Both the position numbers and the translations under genes were made by a program. Under the pieces are notes generated by a model. It ran no database searches. It was not told the DNA's origin and saw only the letters and a program-made list of their open reading frames with translations. Positions 45,601 to 58,742 of a stretch of DNA of 60,000 bases are shown here, piece after piece; positions within the stretch are counted from its first letter, which is position 1, and every line of letters begins with the position of its first letter. This DNA comes from Lineus longissimus (taxonomy: Eukaryota > Nemertea > Pilidiophora > Heteronemertea > Lineidae). Location of the stretch: assembly GCF_910592395.1 (NCBI RefSeq), contig NC_088318.1:17858349-17918348 (forward strand). Direction: 5' to 3'.

Positions 45601-48301
45601 ACAATCGTCAATACTATTTTATGGATTTGGTGGAATAAAGTTACTGAGTTTTAACCTGGCTTTGAAATTTGTTGGAATAACATTCTACTTGTAATGATGA
45701 ATTCAATGTTTTAAAACTATTTTGGAAGCTAAATTTAGAGTTTTGGAAAGTAATTTTTGCCCACTTCACCCTCAATATGTGTGTTAAAGTGTGTTGTGTA
45801 TTCAAAATCTGCGTCGGTCTTTCTAAAATGTGCAAAAACCGCCTGTTACGACAATGAAATACAAACAATATCGTTTCTTTCTTTTCGTCAATACTGTTGG
45901 TTGAACCGTTTTCATTTACACTATTATTGGAAGATATGCGTCTTAGCCTGCAAATGAAATCAAATTTAGAAACAAATATGTACAGAAATTAGATGTTCAA
46001 AGTATTTTATGCATAATGCTTCTTGAATATGACTGCATGAAACATCGAATTACAGTACTGGTCAGCACTAATGTCACAATATCCTGTGTACGTTGCTCAA
46101 AAACCGTAGCAGACCTATCTTTTTTACATCAAATATGCACGATACGTCACGACAGATACGAACAAGTGTGTGATGTTACTTGTGATGAGTATTGTACTTA
46201 CCACGATTATGATCATGTGATGAAAGTTACATTTTTGTTATTCATTTTATTTGATCACACCATCAGTTATTATAAGTGACATTTACATGTGAATCAATGT
46301 GGTAAATGAATGCATACCGATGCTGCTATTGGGTCCCTGTAGGTTATGTCCGTGTTGTTAAGTGATTTAAAGGTTTTTTGTGACCGGCAGTCATTTTTGT
46401 GCAAAATTTGCTGATGTATGATTATTCTGTGGAGCTATCACTCAAAATTAGAGAGATTACATTTGCAGGATAAGATATCATGAATCTACTTCTTGAGATA
46501 AACTATTTTAAGAGACAAGCTGGTAATAAAGTTGGCCTTGGTAAGACATTTTAAAAGATATGTGTCCAGAAACCTCTCTTCATCATGTAACAAAAGACTA
46601 GCCTCCCCCCCTCCCCACAACTGAAAATAGTAATGACATTCAAACCGATGGGCAAATAAAACAACAGACAGGACACAAGATAGTAATCAGTATAATGAAA
46701 GTATCAAATTCCTAAATGGATTTCCTCATCAAAGAATGCCAGCCCGAGCGGCCATTTTGTAGCCTTTCAAAGAAATTAACAACATTAAATAAAATCACGA
46801 CAAAAACACATTTTTTAGTCTGAAGACATCACTCACCAAAGCATTAGATAATTAACTCAAATCTTTGAACTTGTTGTGGAAGAAATTAGATTTGTTTGCG
46901 AGGCAGAAAACACTTTCGGGGCAGGGGATACTGTATGTTGCACGAGATCTTCAGAGGTAGAAAGCACTTCTATCAGTGTCTCAAGACTTGTATTTACAAT
47001 TTTTACAGCATTGTGGAATAACTCTGCAAAGCTATGTATATGCTAGTAGGGAATCAGGCGATGTGTCGTCTAAGATTATTACAGCACTGAGTGTCAACCC
47101 AACTAGGAATATCAATATAAGTCGGACCCTCCAGATGTCATGGAGGTAAGCGGTATGTTCAGCAAAGGTATAGTCCTATATAACCATAACCCTTTGGAGA
47201 TAACAAGCTATGCAGACTGGATGATTACACATTTGTTAGAATTCTAATTTCTTGAAAATTTAGAACTTATTTCAATTCCTTTTTGAAAGTTTTTGACTAA
47301 TAGAACTTGAAAACATGACAGAAGTTATTGGTGAATACATTGAGCACACGAACCACCCAAGGCTAGTCAAGTTGTTAGTAAGTAAAGCAGATATATCACC
47401 GAAGACCATCCCTGTTATGGCTCTCAAGCAAGAATGGTTATGGATGGTACAAGCCATGGTGAAAAGCACCATTTTGATATACAAGACAGACTTCATTGTA
47501 TCTTGTCAATGTGGAAATGTACACTGTATCATCCCTACAGCACATGATCAGATTCAATTTACGCATAAAATATCGAATCGAGAAGTTTGACGGTGTGTAA
47601 CAGGAAATTAGATTATCACACATGATAAAATGATACCAAATATTTGATTATATTTCATCTCATCATGTGTGGCACTCTTTTGGACCCTTTTTTATCTATG
47701 TTTGGTTATAAATGAAAAGCACAGCATTGTTACAGAGGGAATCGACTACCGAGATTTGGCCTGAAGCAGGTTTGTTGTTGTTTATGTGGTGCATTGTCAC
47801 CATTGGTCGACCAGGGCTGCACTTACGGTTGTGTTGTTGGCCTCTGGTGACTGGAAATACAACAACCTCAACCAACTGCAACTCAATCGCAAGTCCAAAT
47901 CACGATATTAGATTCCCATAGTTGAAAAGCACGTTTAACACAGTAGCGGGTTATGATAAGGTATTAAAGGTGTCTGGCATCAATGTCTACCTGTGTACGC
48001 TTTTGTCGATTGAGAGATTGGAACTATACAGGGACCCAGTGCTACTATACTGGCTGAAACACAACAAAATGTAAAGCTAAATACATACATAGCGGCATGC
48101 ACACCACTCGGGTAACTGGAGCAAGAATTTATGGGACATTTATGGTAGAACAGAAATTTGATGGCACTTTCAATACAAAGTGCATTTTCATTCATAAATC
48201 AGGAACGATTCTGGTTCAGAGCAGATTGAGGATGCTATGGAGGAACAGAGAAACCATTTCATGCGACATGGCCTTGTTGTTGAAATTCTGGTATATGATG
48301 T

Positions 48302-48320
48302 GGGGGGGGGGGGGGGGGGG
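48302..48320 (+). repeat. Homopolymer run of 19 G
   Basis: An uninterrupted G tract in the PPP1R16 intron, C-rich on the transcribed strand. Length is likely variable and is error-prone in sequencing. It could form a G-quadruplex. Confidence 0.95.
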
Positions 48321-48864
48321 CTCAAAGGTACAAACTGAATCTACAACACTTTTGTGGGTTGGCAATTGGCAATATCTTTCCTCACAGAAATATGGTGATG
48401 CTTTGGGGTTCCATCATCTGGGACCTTCGTCATACCAACCGTTATTGGTGGCGGACATTTCACAAATAATGCTCATTCCCCTTCTTGTTTCCTCCCCGTT
48501 TTCATGCCAGCATGGATTCACAGGTAAAGGCAATGCAGCGCCAGGAACAAAGCAGAAACAAGATGAGTGTAGTTGCAAACCGCTCAGGGGTGTCAGCAGC
48601 CAGCAAGCACTACTGCTTTTTAAAGTGAGTCCACAGTAGCCACAAAGATGAGCTTCTGAGACCTTAAACCACAGGTTTGGGGGTAGTTAGTCGTCATATA
48701 GCGGGATTACCAGTAGGCTTTGGGTGTAGGGGGAAACAGAGCCACAACCCTTACGGACCGAGGTGATATCATCACAGATAAACTTTTGTCCTTCGAGAAG
48801 GATAGCAACATAAACCGACAGACCGGGAAATGGGGAAGTGGACTCTTGATGAATCCCTCTAGAT

Positions 48865-48909
48865 GGCGCAGTGAGTCGTATACTTTTTCAGTATGTGACT
48901 CACTGCGCC
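48865..48909 (+). ncRNA. Perfectly closed 19-bp hairpin, 7-nt loop (function unknown)
   Basis: The left arm ggcgcagtgagtcgtatac and right arm gtatgtgactcactgcgcc enclose tttttca. All 19 positions can pair in plus-strand RNA: 17 Watson-Crick and two G-U. On the minus strand the two G-U pairs become A-C mismatches. Weak symmetry continues outside (ctag on both sides after two mismatches). It is too short for a typical miRNA precursor, and may instead be a tiny palindromic element. It is called as RNA-capable structure only; no transcription evidence exists. Confidence 0.4.
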
Positions 48910-50370
48910 TCCTAGCACATTTGATTGGTCACTACACCATAACACGAAAAAGCAATGAAATAATGGAATGAATGATGAAAACATCAAAAAGCTGATTTCA
49001 CTGACAATTCGTTTCTAAAAAGTCAAACAAAATCAGTTGAAAGCATAAAATAAGCGGGAAAATGCTGAAAATGGAAGGGGATTAAAAAGCATGAATAGAT
49101 GGATCTGGGTTCTTGGCAAGAAGCAGATAAATTCTTCAAACAAAAACTGCAAGCTGAATCTCTCGCAAAATCACAAATGCCGAAGCATAATTCAAAATGA
49201 TAAGGCAAATATTTAAAGCCAAAAGTTTGAAAATGAGTAAAATATCATAAACGAAATGAACAACTGCTATTAAATCCTGATACCACAACAGGAAATCAAG
49301 CTATATTACTTTGTTTTCGAATTGATGATAGAAGTGATGATGAAACTTCCCACCGCCCAATGAAATACTGAATTACCTCAACACGGAGTACATAACTTGT
49401 AAACTCAATGGTTCATTGGGATCAACAATGATTGAACTGGCCAACTCTTGCCAATAACGAAATCTGCAGAGTACAGCAAGGTATTCTATAAAATTTGCCG
49501 ACATTCAAGAAACTCACCAAAAATCTACACAGACTTGCCGACATGACTTTACGAAAGGGACTGCAGATAGAACTTGCCACTTTTGATAAGAGTACTGATA
49601 GTCATACTTATTTATCAAAGAATGAAAATGCTTTAACAGTAATGAGAAGGAAGTCTTCGGATCTATGTGATTGAGATGACATTTACACCTTTCTGATAGC
49701 ACTAGCCGTTACTCACATGTGTGGTGTGCCCATGCATATTCATGATGATTTTCTAATCAGAAAAGCTCTCAAGAACAACTTCTTATCAAACTTATTTTAA
49801 TACCCAAAGAGGAAGGATGCCGAGTACCTTGGAAAAAATGTCCATCAAAACAAAAATAGCTGACGATTGTCAAGTTTCTGGGGGTAGTCAAGGAGAAACT
49901 CGGTGTAAAGTGCACAGAAACTGATTTAAACCTGTGCGGATATGACTGTGTTGGTTCAGCCTGGAGTGGAAAACCAGTCAGATAAAATCTTGTTTCAAAA
50001 TAAAGTTAGCTGGAATGAGAATGCACAGTTCAAATCTGCTGATATCTGCTGGAAAGACAGGCCACTTTTTTTTAGAAGTGCCTATCATTTCACAAAACAT
50101 CCTTTGCAGTGCCCCCATTTCACCATTTGTGAAAAAATCCATAAGAGGTAATTGCCTGCAAGTCATATGGATCAGATTATCCAAGAATGTAGCTTTCAGT
50201 TAGGTCAACGACTGTTAATGTCCTCAAGATCATCATTTTTGAACTTTTCGTCAAAAACGGCAAACTTTCACCAGAAAGTCACATTTTTCCTACCTAATTT
50301 TCAAGTCAGCAGATTCTTCCTGTCCATAATCCAAGCTAACAAGAAATGAAACAAACTTAGTTTTACTTAC

Positions 50371-50439
50371 TGACTCTGATTTTTCCAAGACTCTGGTATC
50401 TTAGCCCTGGTATGGCTAGGGGTGTCTACGCTCATGAAT
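50371..50439 (-). CDS. PPP1R16A/B: PPP1R16A/B candidate cassette exon (69 nt)
   Basis: Acceptor gtttcctag and consensus donor CA|gtaagt frame 69 nt. One leading base, 22 codons (FMSVDTPSHTRAKIPESWKN then QS) and two trailing bases give equal entry and exit phase, matching both the exon at 59961 and the exon at 42638. It can therefore be included or skipped without changing frame. I recall no equivalent segment in vertebrate TIMAP, where the flanking blocks are close together. Splice sites and phase are visible; use is inferred. Confidence 0.6.
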
Positions 50440-53400
50440 CTAGGAAACGAGGCCACAAAATGAAGTACATACAGTAAAATCGTGAAATACCGAGTATGGT
50501 GGTCCGGGAAGGAGAAATGAAGTCTATCAAAATGAAATGAATAAAGCTGGGATTTTCAAAACAAATTGACATTGCTGATGAATTGTATCATTTCAGACAA
50601 AGAAACTAGACCATGTCCCCATTAATCTCCCAGTACCACAATTCATCAAAGAGCCACAAAATCATAATCGGCAGCCAATAATACTTCAATCTCGCCTCAT
50701 CTGTTGATTTCAAACATCTACTATTAACTCCGCTGTCACAAGATGAGTCACCCCACAGTTCATCTCCACAGATCATATTCTCAATCTATTACCAGGAGTA
50801 AAGTCAAGATCCTTCGCCAAAAGAACGTCTCATGGCATGCTGCCATCTTTCACATTCTCAAACACTTTGTTGTCAAGATCGTTCACGGAGGATGAAAGAA
50901 GCCTGTATTTTCAGAGCAAACATTTAATCTTCCATGAAAACTACGATCCCTTTATGAAAAATCTTAGTAATGGAGTAAGCGAGTAGTCATTTGAGTCATC
51001 AATCATGTGACAAGGGAAAAGACAGATAAGCTGGGAATTGGGCATCGCTTTGACTTAATAGATTGTCTGTGAAAAGACACGTAAGAACAGCCAGGCAGTT
51101 CGTCTGCAAAAATATCTCTAGCTGGGAGGGGGGAGACAAGGATGTTGAGTTGAGAGGCAAGTGAATCGAAGTCAGTTTTTAAGTCCGGTCAATGGCTGAC
51201 GGCACCGAAACAGTATATCAGCAACTTTATGACTTGGAATGAATGGCATGCAGAGGTTAAGTGCCGGCTGAACTGACAAATCCTACCTGATTTACAGCAG
51301 CACAGGTCAATTAGCCAAACACTTCCTGCTCTCTCGCATAAATATTCGCTCGAAGCCGAGGGGCCATTATCATTCTGAGCCAGCATAGCGCTGGTGTCTG
51401 ATTATGACATCATGTCAAGATCAGGAAATTCTATAACATAAACTGCAGTGATGTAGTCCACACACGTTGATTTGGCAACTTCCAACAGTGCACTTTATAG
51501 TACACCAGTCATAATAGAAACTTCAGACATCGCAAGCTTTTTTTAAATTGGCAATGTTGACTTTTACCACTGCGATACTCTGGCAGCCCTTTGTTAATGG
51601 GCATCTTAATTGCCTCAGTTTTGACAACCAAAAGCTTTGCCTATTCACAACATGTCCTGAATCATGGAATGCCTATATTACACCAGTTACATGTATACAT
51701 GTATGGTTGTGTTGCACTGTCAAGCAATGGCTAGACCAGCAGACAATTGGCGATATCAGGCAGGTTTAGCCTAATTGAATGTCAGATATTCATAACAGCG
51801 TCCATATCTGATTCGTCTGAGCCCAATATACTAAGCTGCTAGTTATCTGTGAAAGTACTGAATACATATATTTTCTAGTACATGTAATGCAAAGGGAAGG
51901 AATGACCAGCCGGATGCAAGAATGAGATGTGTTTGTCCATTATTCATACTTAGAGTCAGACAATAACATTGCAGATCAAGCGGATCCAGCAAGCAATAAA
52001 AGACATTTTATGGGCTTCGGTAGCATCTCATGACTGATGGACAATCGCATGGACTAGCGATTATGAGGGTGGCGATTTATCACAATGTCTTGCTCTGTGT
52101 CTTTGGGGGTAAGATAGAGACACAACCTTGTTAAAAAACCATGCTGGGACCATTCATTAGAAGTCTCTAAGATGGTTGCAGGGTGTTGTGGTGGAGAGAA
52201 GATGGCAAATCATCCAAAAGTGAAGGTTATCGAAGCATCGTGAAAGAAACACACCAGGAATTGAGCAGATGACATCGTGAGTGTTTTGTGGAAGAGGTGA
52301 TCTGTCAAGAATTGACAAAACACTGATGACATTATAGCAGAGGGTTGAAATAATGTACAGTTGTGTATGTACAGTGCAGTTCAATGAAATGCTATTTTGA
52401 GGAATGAGTTTGTTCAGTATAAAGATTTTAGTTTGAAGGAGGATTTTTACACAAAACGATAGCAGATGAAAGGAATCAGAGATATTTCACAAATATCCAC
52501 CAGCCACTGGTCTCCCCAATGGTGCCAATCAATCAATCAATTAAACAATCAATCCATCATAGGTTTTGAGAATTCCTACTTCTTTAGGATTTTCTATGAC
52601 TTTCACTCGACAAGAGATTTGTCAACAGTCCTCAAGGGTTAAAACAACATCCCCTTTTACCGTCTTCGTAAATGTTCTACCCTGACAGGAATTTCTATTA
52701 ATTTCCGTTGAAAACTGCTGATCTAATATGACCTTTGAAATCTGATCTCCCATTGACATGCAGAGGGATAATATTCTAGTAATAGCTGGAACAGAAACAG
52801 ACGCTTAGAAATATTAGTATGTCGGATCAAAATTCGACGAGCTGCAACTCCATGCAAGAACCGTGAAGTTAGTTAGTCTCGGGTGACGCATCAGAATATC
52901 AGGCTGAGGATGAAATGTACTACCTTTTTAATGAGCCAGCTTGAAGACTATGGAAATAAGACATAGAAATTGAGGCAGAATTCATGAAATGAGATCGAGC
53001 AATGTCAGATTTTGAGATTTTTGACGTAGTTCTGAGAATGTCAGACTGATCATGAATTGCTTGTTCGTGATAGTTATCGTATAACTGAGTTTTCTTTCAT
53101 CTCATTTATAGAAATGATAAAGATGATCTGCATGTGAGAACTTAGGCTTTGACTTCTTACAACGGATGCAAAGACATATAATCTGAAAGGTTCTAAAAAA
53201 ATTCAGGAAAAAAAATTCTCTAAAGGTCATCATATCAAAGGCAGAACATATAGACACTAAAATGATTTTTTTATTTCTCAGTATCTTCATCTAAAGATAT
53301 GGAAACCTGCTAAAATCTTTAGTTCTTTGAGGTTGGTTCTCCTGCTATCAGTTCTGATGAAGCAACAAAACAGGTTCCCAGTCTGAAACCAAAATAACGT

Positions 53401-53576
53401 TGACTTCCTGAATTGGTGACTTTGTTGTCTAAATGTCATCTAAATGGTATTGTTAGCTCATAGCGTCTTTGAGTAACAGATACTGCAGTTGGAGGCAACA
53501 TCTTTGTTGCAGAGATGCAACCTGAAATATAGCACAACCACACTTTTACAGACTACCAGGGATGCAAGCAAAAGGG

Positions 53577-53628
53577 TTGTTATAGCTGGGGATTCGAGAT
53601 TTGTTATAGCAAGATTTGTTATAGCGAG
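53577..53628 (+). repeat. Clustered gttatagc motif
   Basis: ttgttatagc occurs three times within about 50 bases, each followed by a short purine-rich spacer (tggggattcgagattt, aagattt, gaggttgcac). It resembles simple transposon-end sequence; a second copy is not seen in the window. Confidence 0.6.
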
Positions 53629-55479
53629 GTTGCACGAAACATCCCCTAAGGAAAGCCATCAACTCAACATCATTGAGTTTTGTTTTCTAAACAGCAGACT
53701 ATATCTTGAGAGGGACATGCTGAGACATGAGACGGTTGCTCCAATAAGCCAACACCATGGCATTTGACCTTTGCATAGGGACTGTACTGAGAAGATGATC
53801 ATCTTAAACCATTACAGACACAACATCAGCGACATTATTGAACGAACATGTGCCAAGCCATGTCATCTCCGGTCAGTGTCCAACACAACACAAACAAGGA
53901 AATTGATTTGTTATCGCTAGTTTGGAAATCGGTGTCGAGTCACGCTGGGTGTCTCGTTTGCTAAAGGTCATTGTCGCCAACACGAACTAGGATATTGAAC
54001 CTGTCAAGAAGATGGCACAGAAAACCACTGGGGACAAGCCCTCTTTGCTTCAAGTTATGTCAGCGGTCATATACTGCTGGTAGTGTGTAAACCAGATCCC
54101 AGAGCTTTCTGCCTATCATGGTTCAACAAAACAAGCTGCAGGGGAGTCAAGCAACAGCAGCAGTTATCCATTATAGCCGAATCTGGCAAACTATACAAGT
54201 CTTCATCAAGCAAAATGAGACACCGGATGATATCCGCCGGTTCTATCGGGAATACAATCAACGCAGGAAGGCGTCACCGATATCACACAATCACTTTGGG
54301 AATTAGCGTGAGGGCTGCTCCTACAATAACAGGAAGTGATTTGCTTGTTTATCACGCTATCTTGTACTTAAAATGTGACAAAGTTTTCTAGTTATTGTTG
54401 TACTCGGAGACATTTTTTACAGTAAACCATCAAATTCTCTGCATTGAGGGGTATGACTCATGTGAGAACATATTCTAACAGGCATCTTATTTAACTTGAT
54501 CATCAATCACACTGTGAGGTAGTGAAATCGACTTTTACATTTTTCCACTCCCCTGGTTAATCAGCCACAAATAGATCACAACCAAACAAAATCGACTTCA
54601 AACAGTTTTAATGCGTTAACATTCTTGTTACTGACGTCATTCCGAAAAGGACACCTTCCGTTACTCTCGGGTTCAAATATATAACATCTATAACATTAAA
54701 CAACAAATGACGCCCTCCGATGCCAGAATCTTCGACAACAACGATGAGAGAAAAGAACAATCAAACTCTGACATATCTCCTCAGAGCATCCAACAGGAAA
54801 TATGTGACAGGCTCCAGCAGTGCAGCCATAAACCAGATCCTCTCCACTTTGAACGAGTTTCCCAATGCCACTTTTGAGAAAAACAGTACTTTTCGTTTTT
54901 GTCAAGTTGTCTGCGTTCCTGTGAAGTTATTGGCAGGGCAAGAGGTATAACATTAGAGAACAAAGAGGAGATGGATTGGCCTCTCAATACGTTACTAGGT
55001 AATGAGGGAGCGTAACGAACCAGTCAGTTGATATACGGTACATACACTATGTGTACATGTTGGGAAACGATCTGGAAGTTCATTGTTAGTCAAGTCTAAG
55101 CTTAAACACTTATTAGTTCAAAGCCATACAAGTTAGTAGACACACTAAAAGTTGGCCAACAGAAGTTGCCAAAGGTATGTCAGTTCTCTTGTCTTACATT
55201 CAAGAAACACAATAGAATGTTGATCAGATCTGTGGACGAGTGTTCAAAATAGATGGTAAAGTCAGTTCTGTTGCAGGTCAACAATTCATGCTTTTAATAA
55301 TTCATAATTTGTTCTCGGTGAAGATTGCTTACCTTAACATACAATAATGCAAGAAACTAGGAGAGAAAGATACACGTAGATATCAGAGAGGTTCAAATTT
55401 GGCGAGCATAACCCACTCATGTGTGAGCTACCAGTCTACTTCTGTCAATGTGTTCACTGACCTTGTTTTCATCACATCT

Positions 55480-55790
55480 CCAGTGAAGTCAGCAAAAACC
55501 TCCAGAGGTTTATTGCTTCATTTACCGCAATCATTGATCTGACACATAAAACCATATACTGAATAGATGGTTTTCCCAGATACATCATCAATGTCTGTAA
55601 TCGTACCAAAACGTATCAGTCACCATCTTCAAACAGGACCCTCTGCAAAGCAGACCTGTCAACCTTAAACTCAACGCTTAGTTAAAACGTTTCATAGATT
55701 CCATCAAAGAACTGCAGGTGAAGTCGCAAAAACCTCCAGAGGCTTGATGCCTCATTAAGAGCAGTCAATGATCTGACACCTTCAACCACA
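55480..55790 (+). repeat. Pair of diverged direct repeats, 234 bp apart
   Basis: A segment with gtgaagtc, gcaaaaacctccagagg, then ttgatctgacac-like sequence occurs at about 55480-55556 and again at about 55711-55790. The shared cctccagagg sits at 55499 and 55733. The copies differ at several positions, so the duplication is older than those at 37.5 and 58.1 kb. Confidence 0.75.
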
Positions 55791-58109
55791 GGTATTTGAA
55801 GGCAGCAACAGCATCCGGTAAACACATCAACAATTCGTATGCCCCCAATCTTTGGGAGGCAAATCTGAATCATGCCGTTTACGAATCACTGAAGGAAGCA
55901 AAAAGTGAATCAACTTCATCAAAGGCACCAACCGTATGATAATTGATTGTTCAGTCGCTTCTTACAAGAGTGCGTATCCTGGCCGCATCATCGTCCTTTT
56001 TGAAAGCAATCGCTAAGGAGAAAATGCTCTGGCAGTAGCTTGCGTCACATGAAAAAAAACACAGCGCAAACTCGAGGGAATCTTTTCAGCTGGAATTAGA
56101 ATATGGTTCACCGGGATCTTGGTTGTTTTCAGTCTTACTTGGAATGAGAAGCAGTCTGGTCTGCATCGCAAATGTCTCACGCAGAATCGATGCCAATATC
56201 ACGTCTTTGGAGATACTCGTTGCATAATTCATAAATAATGGCAGAGTAGGAATGGAACTGCCGTCATTGAGGATAAGTTTGGGAGGAATTTGTTGACATT
56301 GGACACAGAGGAATCAATGAGAGACTGAACTCATTGTCATGTTTTATGTTTTATCTCAGAACGCCACCTTGGCTATCTGAACTTGGGTTGTCAGCTAACT
56401 GATTTCAGTTCTATTTCTGATATGAGCTTACAATGATGGTATTCTTGGAGCAGACTTCTTCCTGCTTCCCAAGTAAATGGCATTAGTGCCCCACCATCCA
56501 ATCCCCAACCAGAGCGTACTCAAAGGGGGAGATTTCCTCCCGCCGGCCATGACAATGGCATCAGGACAAATGGAGAATTGCCCTGGAAAGGTCATTACTT
56601 CTTATCAGGGTGATAGCTGTCTGTTGCAAGGCGACAACATTGCCGCAGGGTATCAAGAATTTACATTATAACCCATAATGCCGCCGGGGCAAATCAGGGC
56701 CACATTTGATTTGTCCCCTCGACCTCGATCCAATCAATCTGGTTACCACGGTAAGACAAAAGCAGAGAACTCATTATCTCAGGCATGCAGGTAACATTCT
56801 GGAGGTCCAATAGCTTTGGTCACCCGACCTCGAGGGAGGATTACACTGGACACTGGTACAATCATCCTACATTTGTAATTCATGAAAACAACATATGTGA
56901 TCCGTCACAGCAAAATCAGGCGCATGTCGCTCTGAGCTTGGCAGGTTGAGACGGACTGTTTGTTCATTTCTCTATTGTCTGCCTTTTGTGAAATATGAGC
57001 ACATCAATTTCTCCCATTATCTTCTGGTGTCATTTAGGCTCATCTTCTGTGCGACATGCGCCTGGTTTTGGTGTGACGAGTCACATATTTGTAGGTTTTT
57101 ATGCATCAGAAAGTGCTTTCAATGGTCATTTTAATATCTTTAATCCCCAACCACACCTCTGTCACAGTGCCACGGCATTATTTCGATTGGAGATTGCAAA
57201 ATTGTCCAGAATTTGACCCGTGAAACAAGCCAGTTCATTTGCTTCTTTGAGGAACGACTCCAAGCTATTAGATATTAGTCTCAACATGGTTATGTGTTTT
57301 CCCATCGAGGTAGCACCGTCTCTTCAGATAAACAAGATCATTATTGTCAGTTAACTTAGAAACTGTCGTGTTCAAGTATTCTGCAGACTATTCTCGTTAA
57401 TAAACTTTATACCCGGCAACCAAAGTAATCAAGGCGCAGATGACAACTAAAATATTGCGACGCTTATACTCGATTAAGTAAACTAACTGGCTACGAACAT
57501 TTCTGATTGCCCATGCACATCAAGAGTCATTTAGGCAATAGCCAATCACAACCAGGCTTCGTTTACGAGGGAATAACAACCGGCGTTCACAGGTTATCAT
57601 TTTGGCGGACACCCGTCGGAAATTACGAGATGATTTTCTGATGTGATTTTCCGGCTTGGGTGATTTACATGTTGCAATAGATCTCATAAACAGTGTTCAG
57701 CGATGTTGAAGTTGGCTGGGTTAGGCAATCATCCTATTCTGATATATGGGCATCCATTTCTCATTCATGATTCTCGAAAACTCATCATAAGTTTTTGATG
57801 GTGTCAAATGTGGCTCAAACCTCTTGCGGATAAATTTGACAAGGACAATGAAACGGCCAGGGGCCATTGTGCTCACCGTCTGGACAATGGTAGTTAGAAA
57901 TTCATCCTGGTTGAGAAACATGCTACATGTATAGTATACAGGTCAAACCAAAGTCTGTAAACCAACTCACCAAGTTGTCAGTATAATCAGCCTCTCAGAT
58001 CGGTATTGAGAAATTTGCTAAATAATCCAAAATTTGAGTGCTAGATAATCCAAATTTGAGGAGGCCCTGAAGACACTCATTCCCACACACTTCAGCCCAG
58101 TTCAAATCA

Positions 58110-58375
58110 TGGACTGACCCACAAAACCGTTGGGAGCTAATTGCTCAATTAAGTGTCAGAGTGACCCAAGCTCCCCACTTCATACACTCATTGTCATACA
58201 CAATCAGTCTTTCAATTTCATATTGAAAGACACTGCTATAATCCAGTGCAATGCATGGACTGACCCCCAAAAACTGTTGGGAGCTAATTGCTCAATTAAG
58301 TGTCAGAGTCAAGTGACCCAAGCTCCCCACTTCATATACTCAATTTCATACACATTATATAATCAGAGTCTACAA
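58110..58375 (+). repeat. Tandem duplication, 147-bp period
   Basis: The sequence ggactgaccc, then tgggagctaattgctcaatt aagtgtcagag, then gacccaagctccccacttca recurs with a 147-bp offset (tgggagctaa at 58131 and 58278). The second copy carries a small insertion (tcaag) and later divergence. Both copies are non-coding. Confidence 0.9.
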
Positions 58376-58659
58376 ATGCTTTTGTATATACACCTTTCCA
58401 GAAATGTGGCGCTGAGTGTCCGAAATAGTGATGTCATAAGGGGAAACTAGGCATTATGGTGGAGGGACAAAGGAGATAGTCATGGTTGACCAACACACTT
58501 GAATGCCTTTAATGAGGGACAAGGGGGAAAAAGTTAGTTCCAATGCAAGCCACCAATTTCGGGAAGCATGTATAGCATATATATCAGGATACCCATCAGA
58601 AAAGTGCCATAGTTACACTCAAACGGCAAATTTACGGTGAGCTAAAGAGACAAAACAGC

Positions 58660-58742
58660 AGTGATCTTTCCAAGAGTCGAGCTTGTGACCTCCTGATTAG
58701 GAGCCTAGCTGGCACTCTCACTGCTATGCCACTGATCTCCCC
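58660..58742 (-). mobile_element. tRNA-like SINE head
   Basis: Minus-strand sequence gatcagtggcatagcagtga, then gagtgccagctaggctccta and ggtcacaagctcgactctt, has the spacing of RNA polymerase III A and B boxes, with a B box degraded from ggttcgaatcc. The ends do not form an acceptor stem, so it is not an intact tRNA gene. The body and 3' end are not defined. Confidence 0.55.

Larger units (their letters stand above)
42639..50370 (-). other. PPP1R16 intron
   Basis: 7.7 kb, AT-rich. It contains a 19-G run at 48302-48320 and a hairpin at 48865-48909. A plus-strand open frame of 180 codons at 48097-48639 crosses the G run and is not credible as a gene. No other supported feature. Confidence 0.75.

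Noticed and set aside
47315-47590. 91-codon open frame on the plus strand
   Set aside because: Reads plausibly at first, but no motif, no homologue I know and an overlapping antisense frame; intronic.
48097-48639. 180-codon open frame on the plus strand
   Set aside because: It runs through the 19-G homopolymer, has no recognisable domain, lies antisense in a PPP1R16 intron and has no splice partners. Chance frame.
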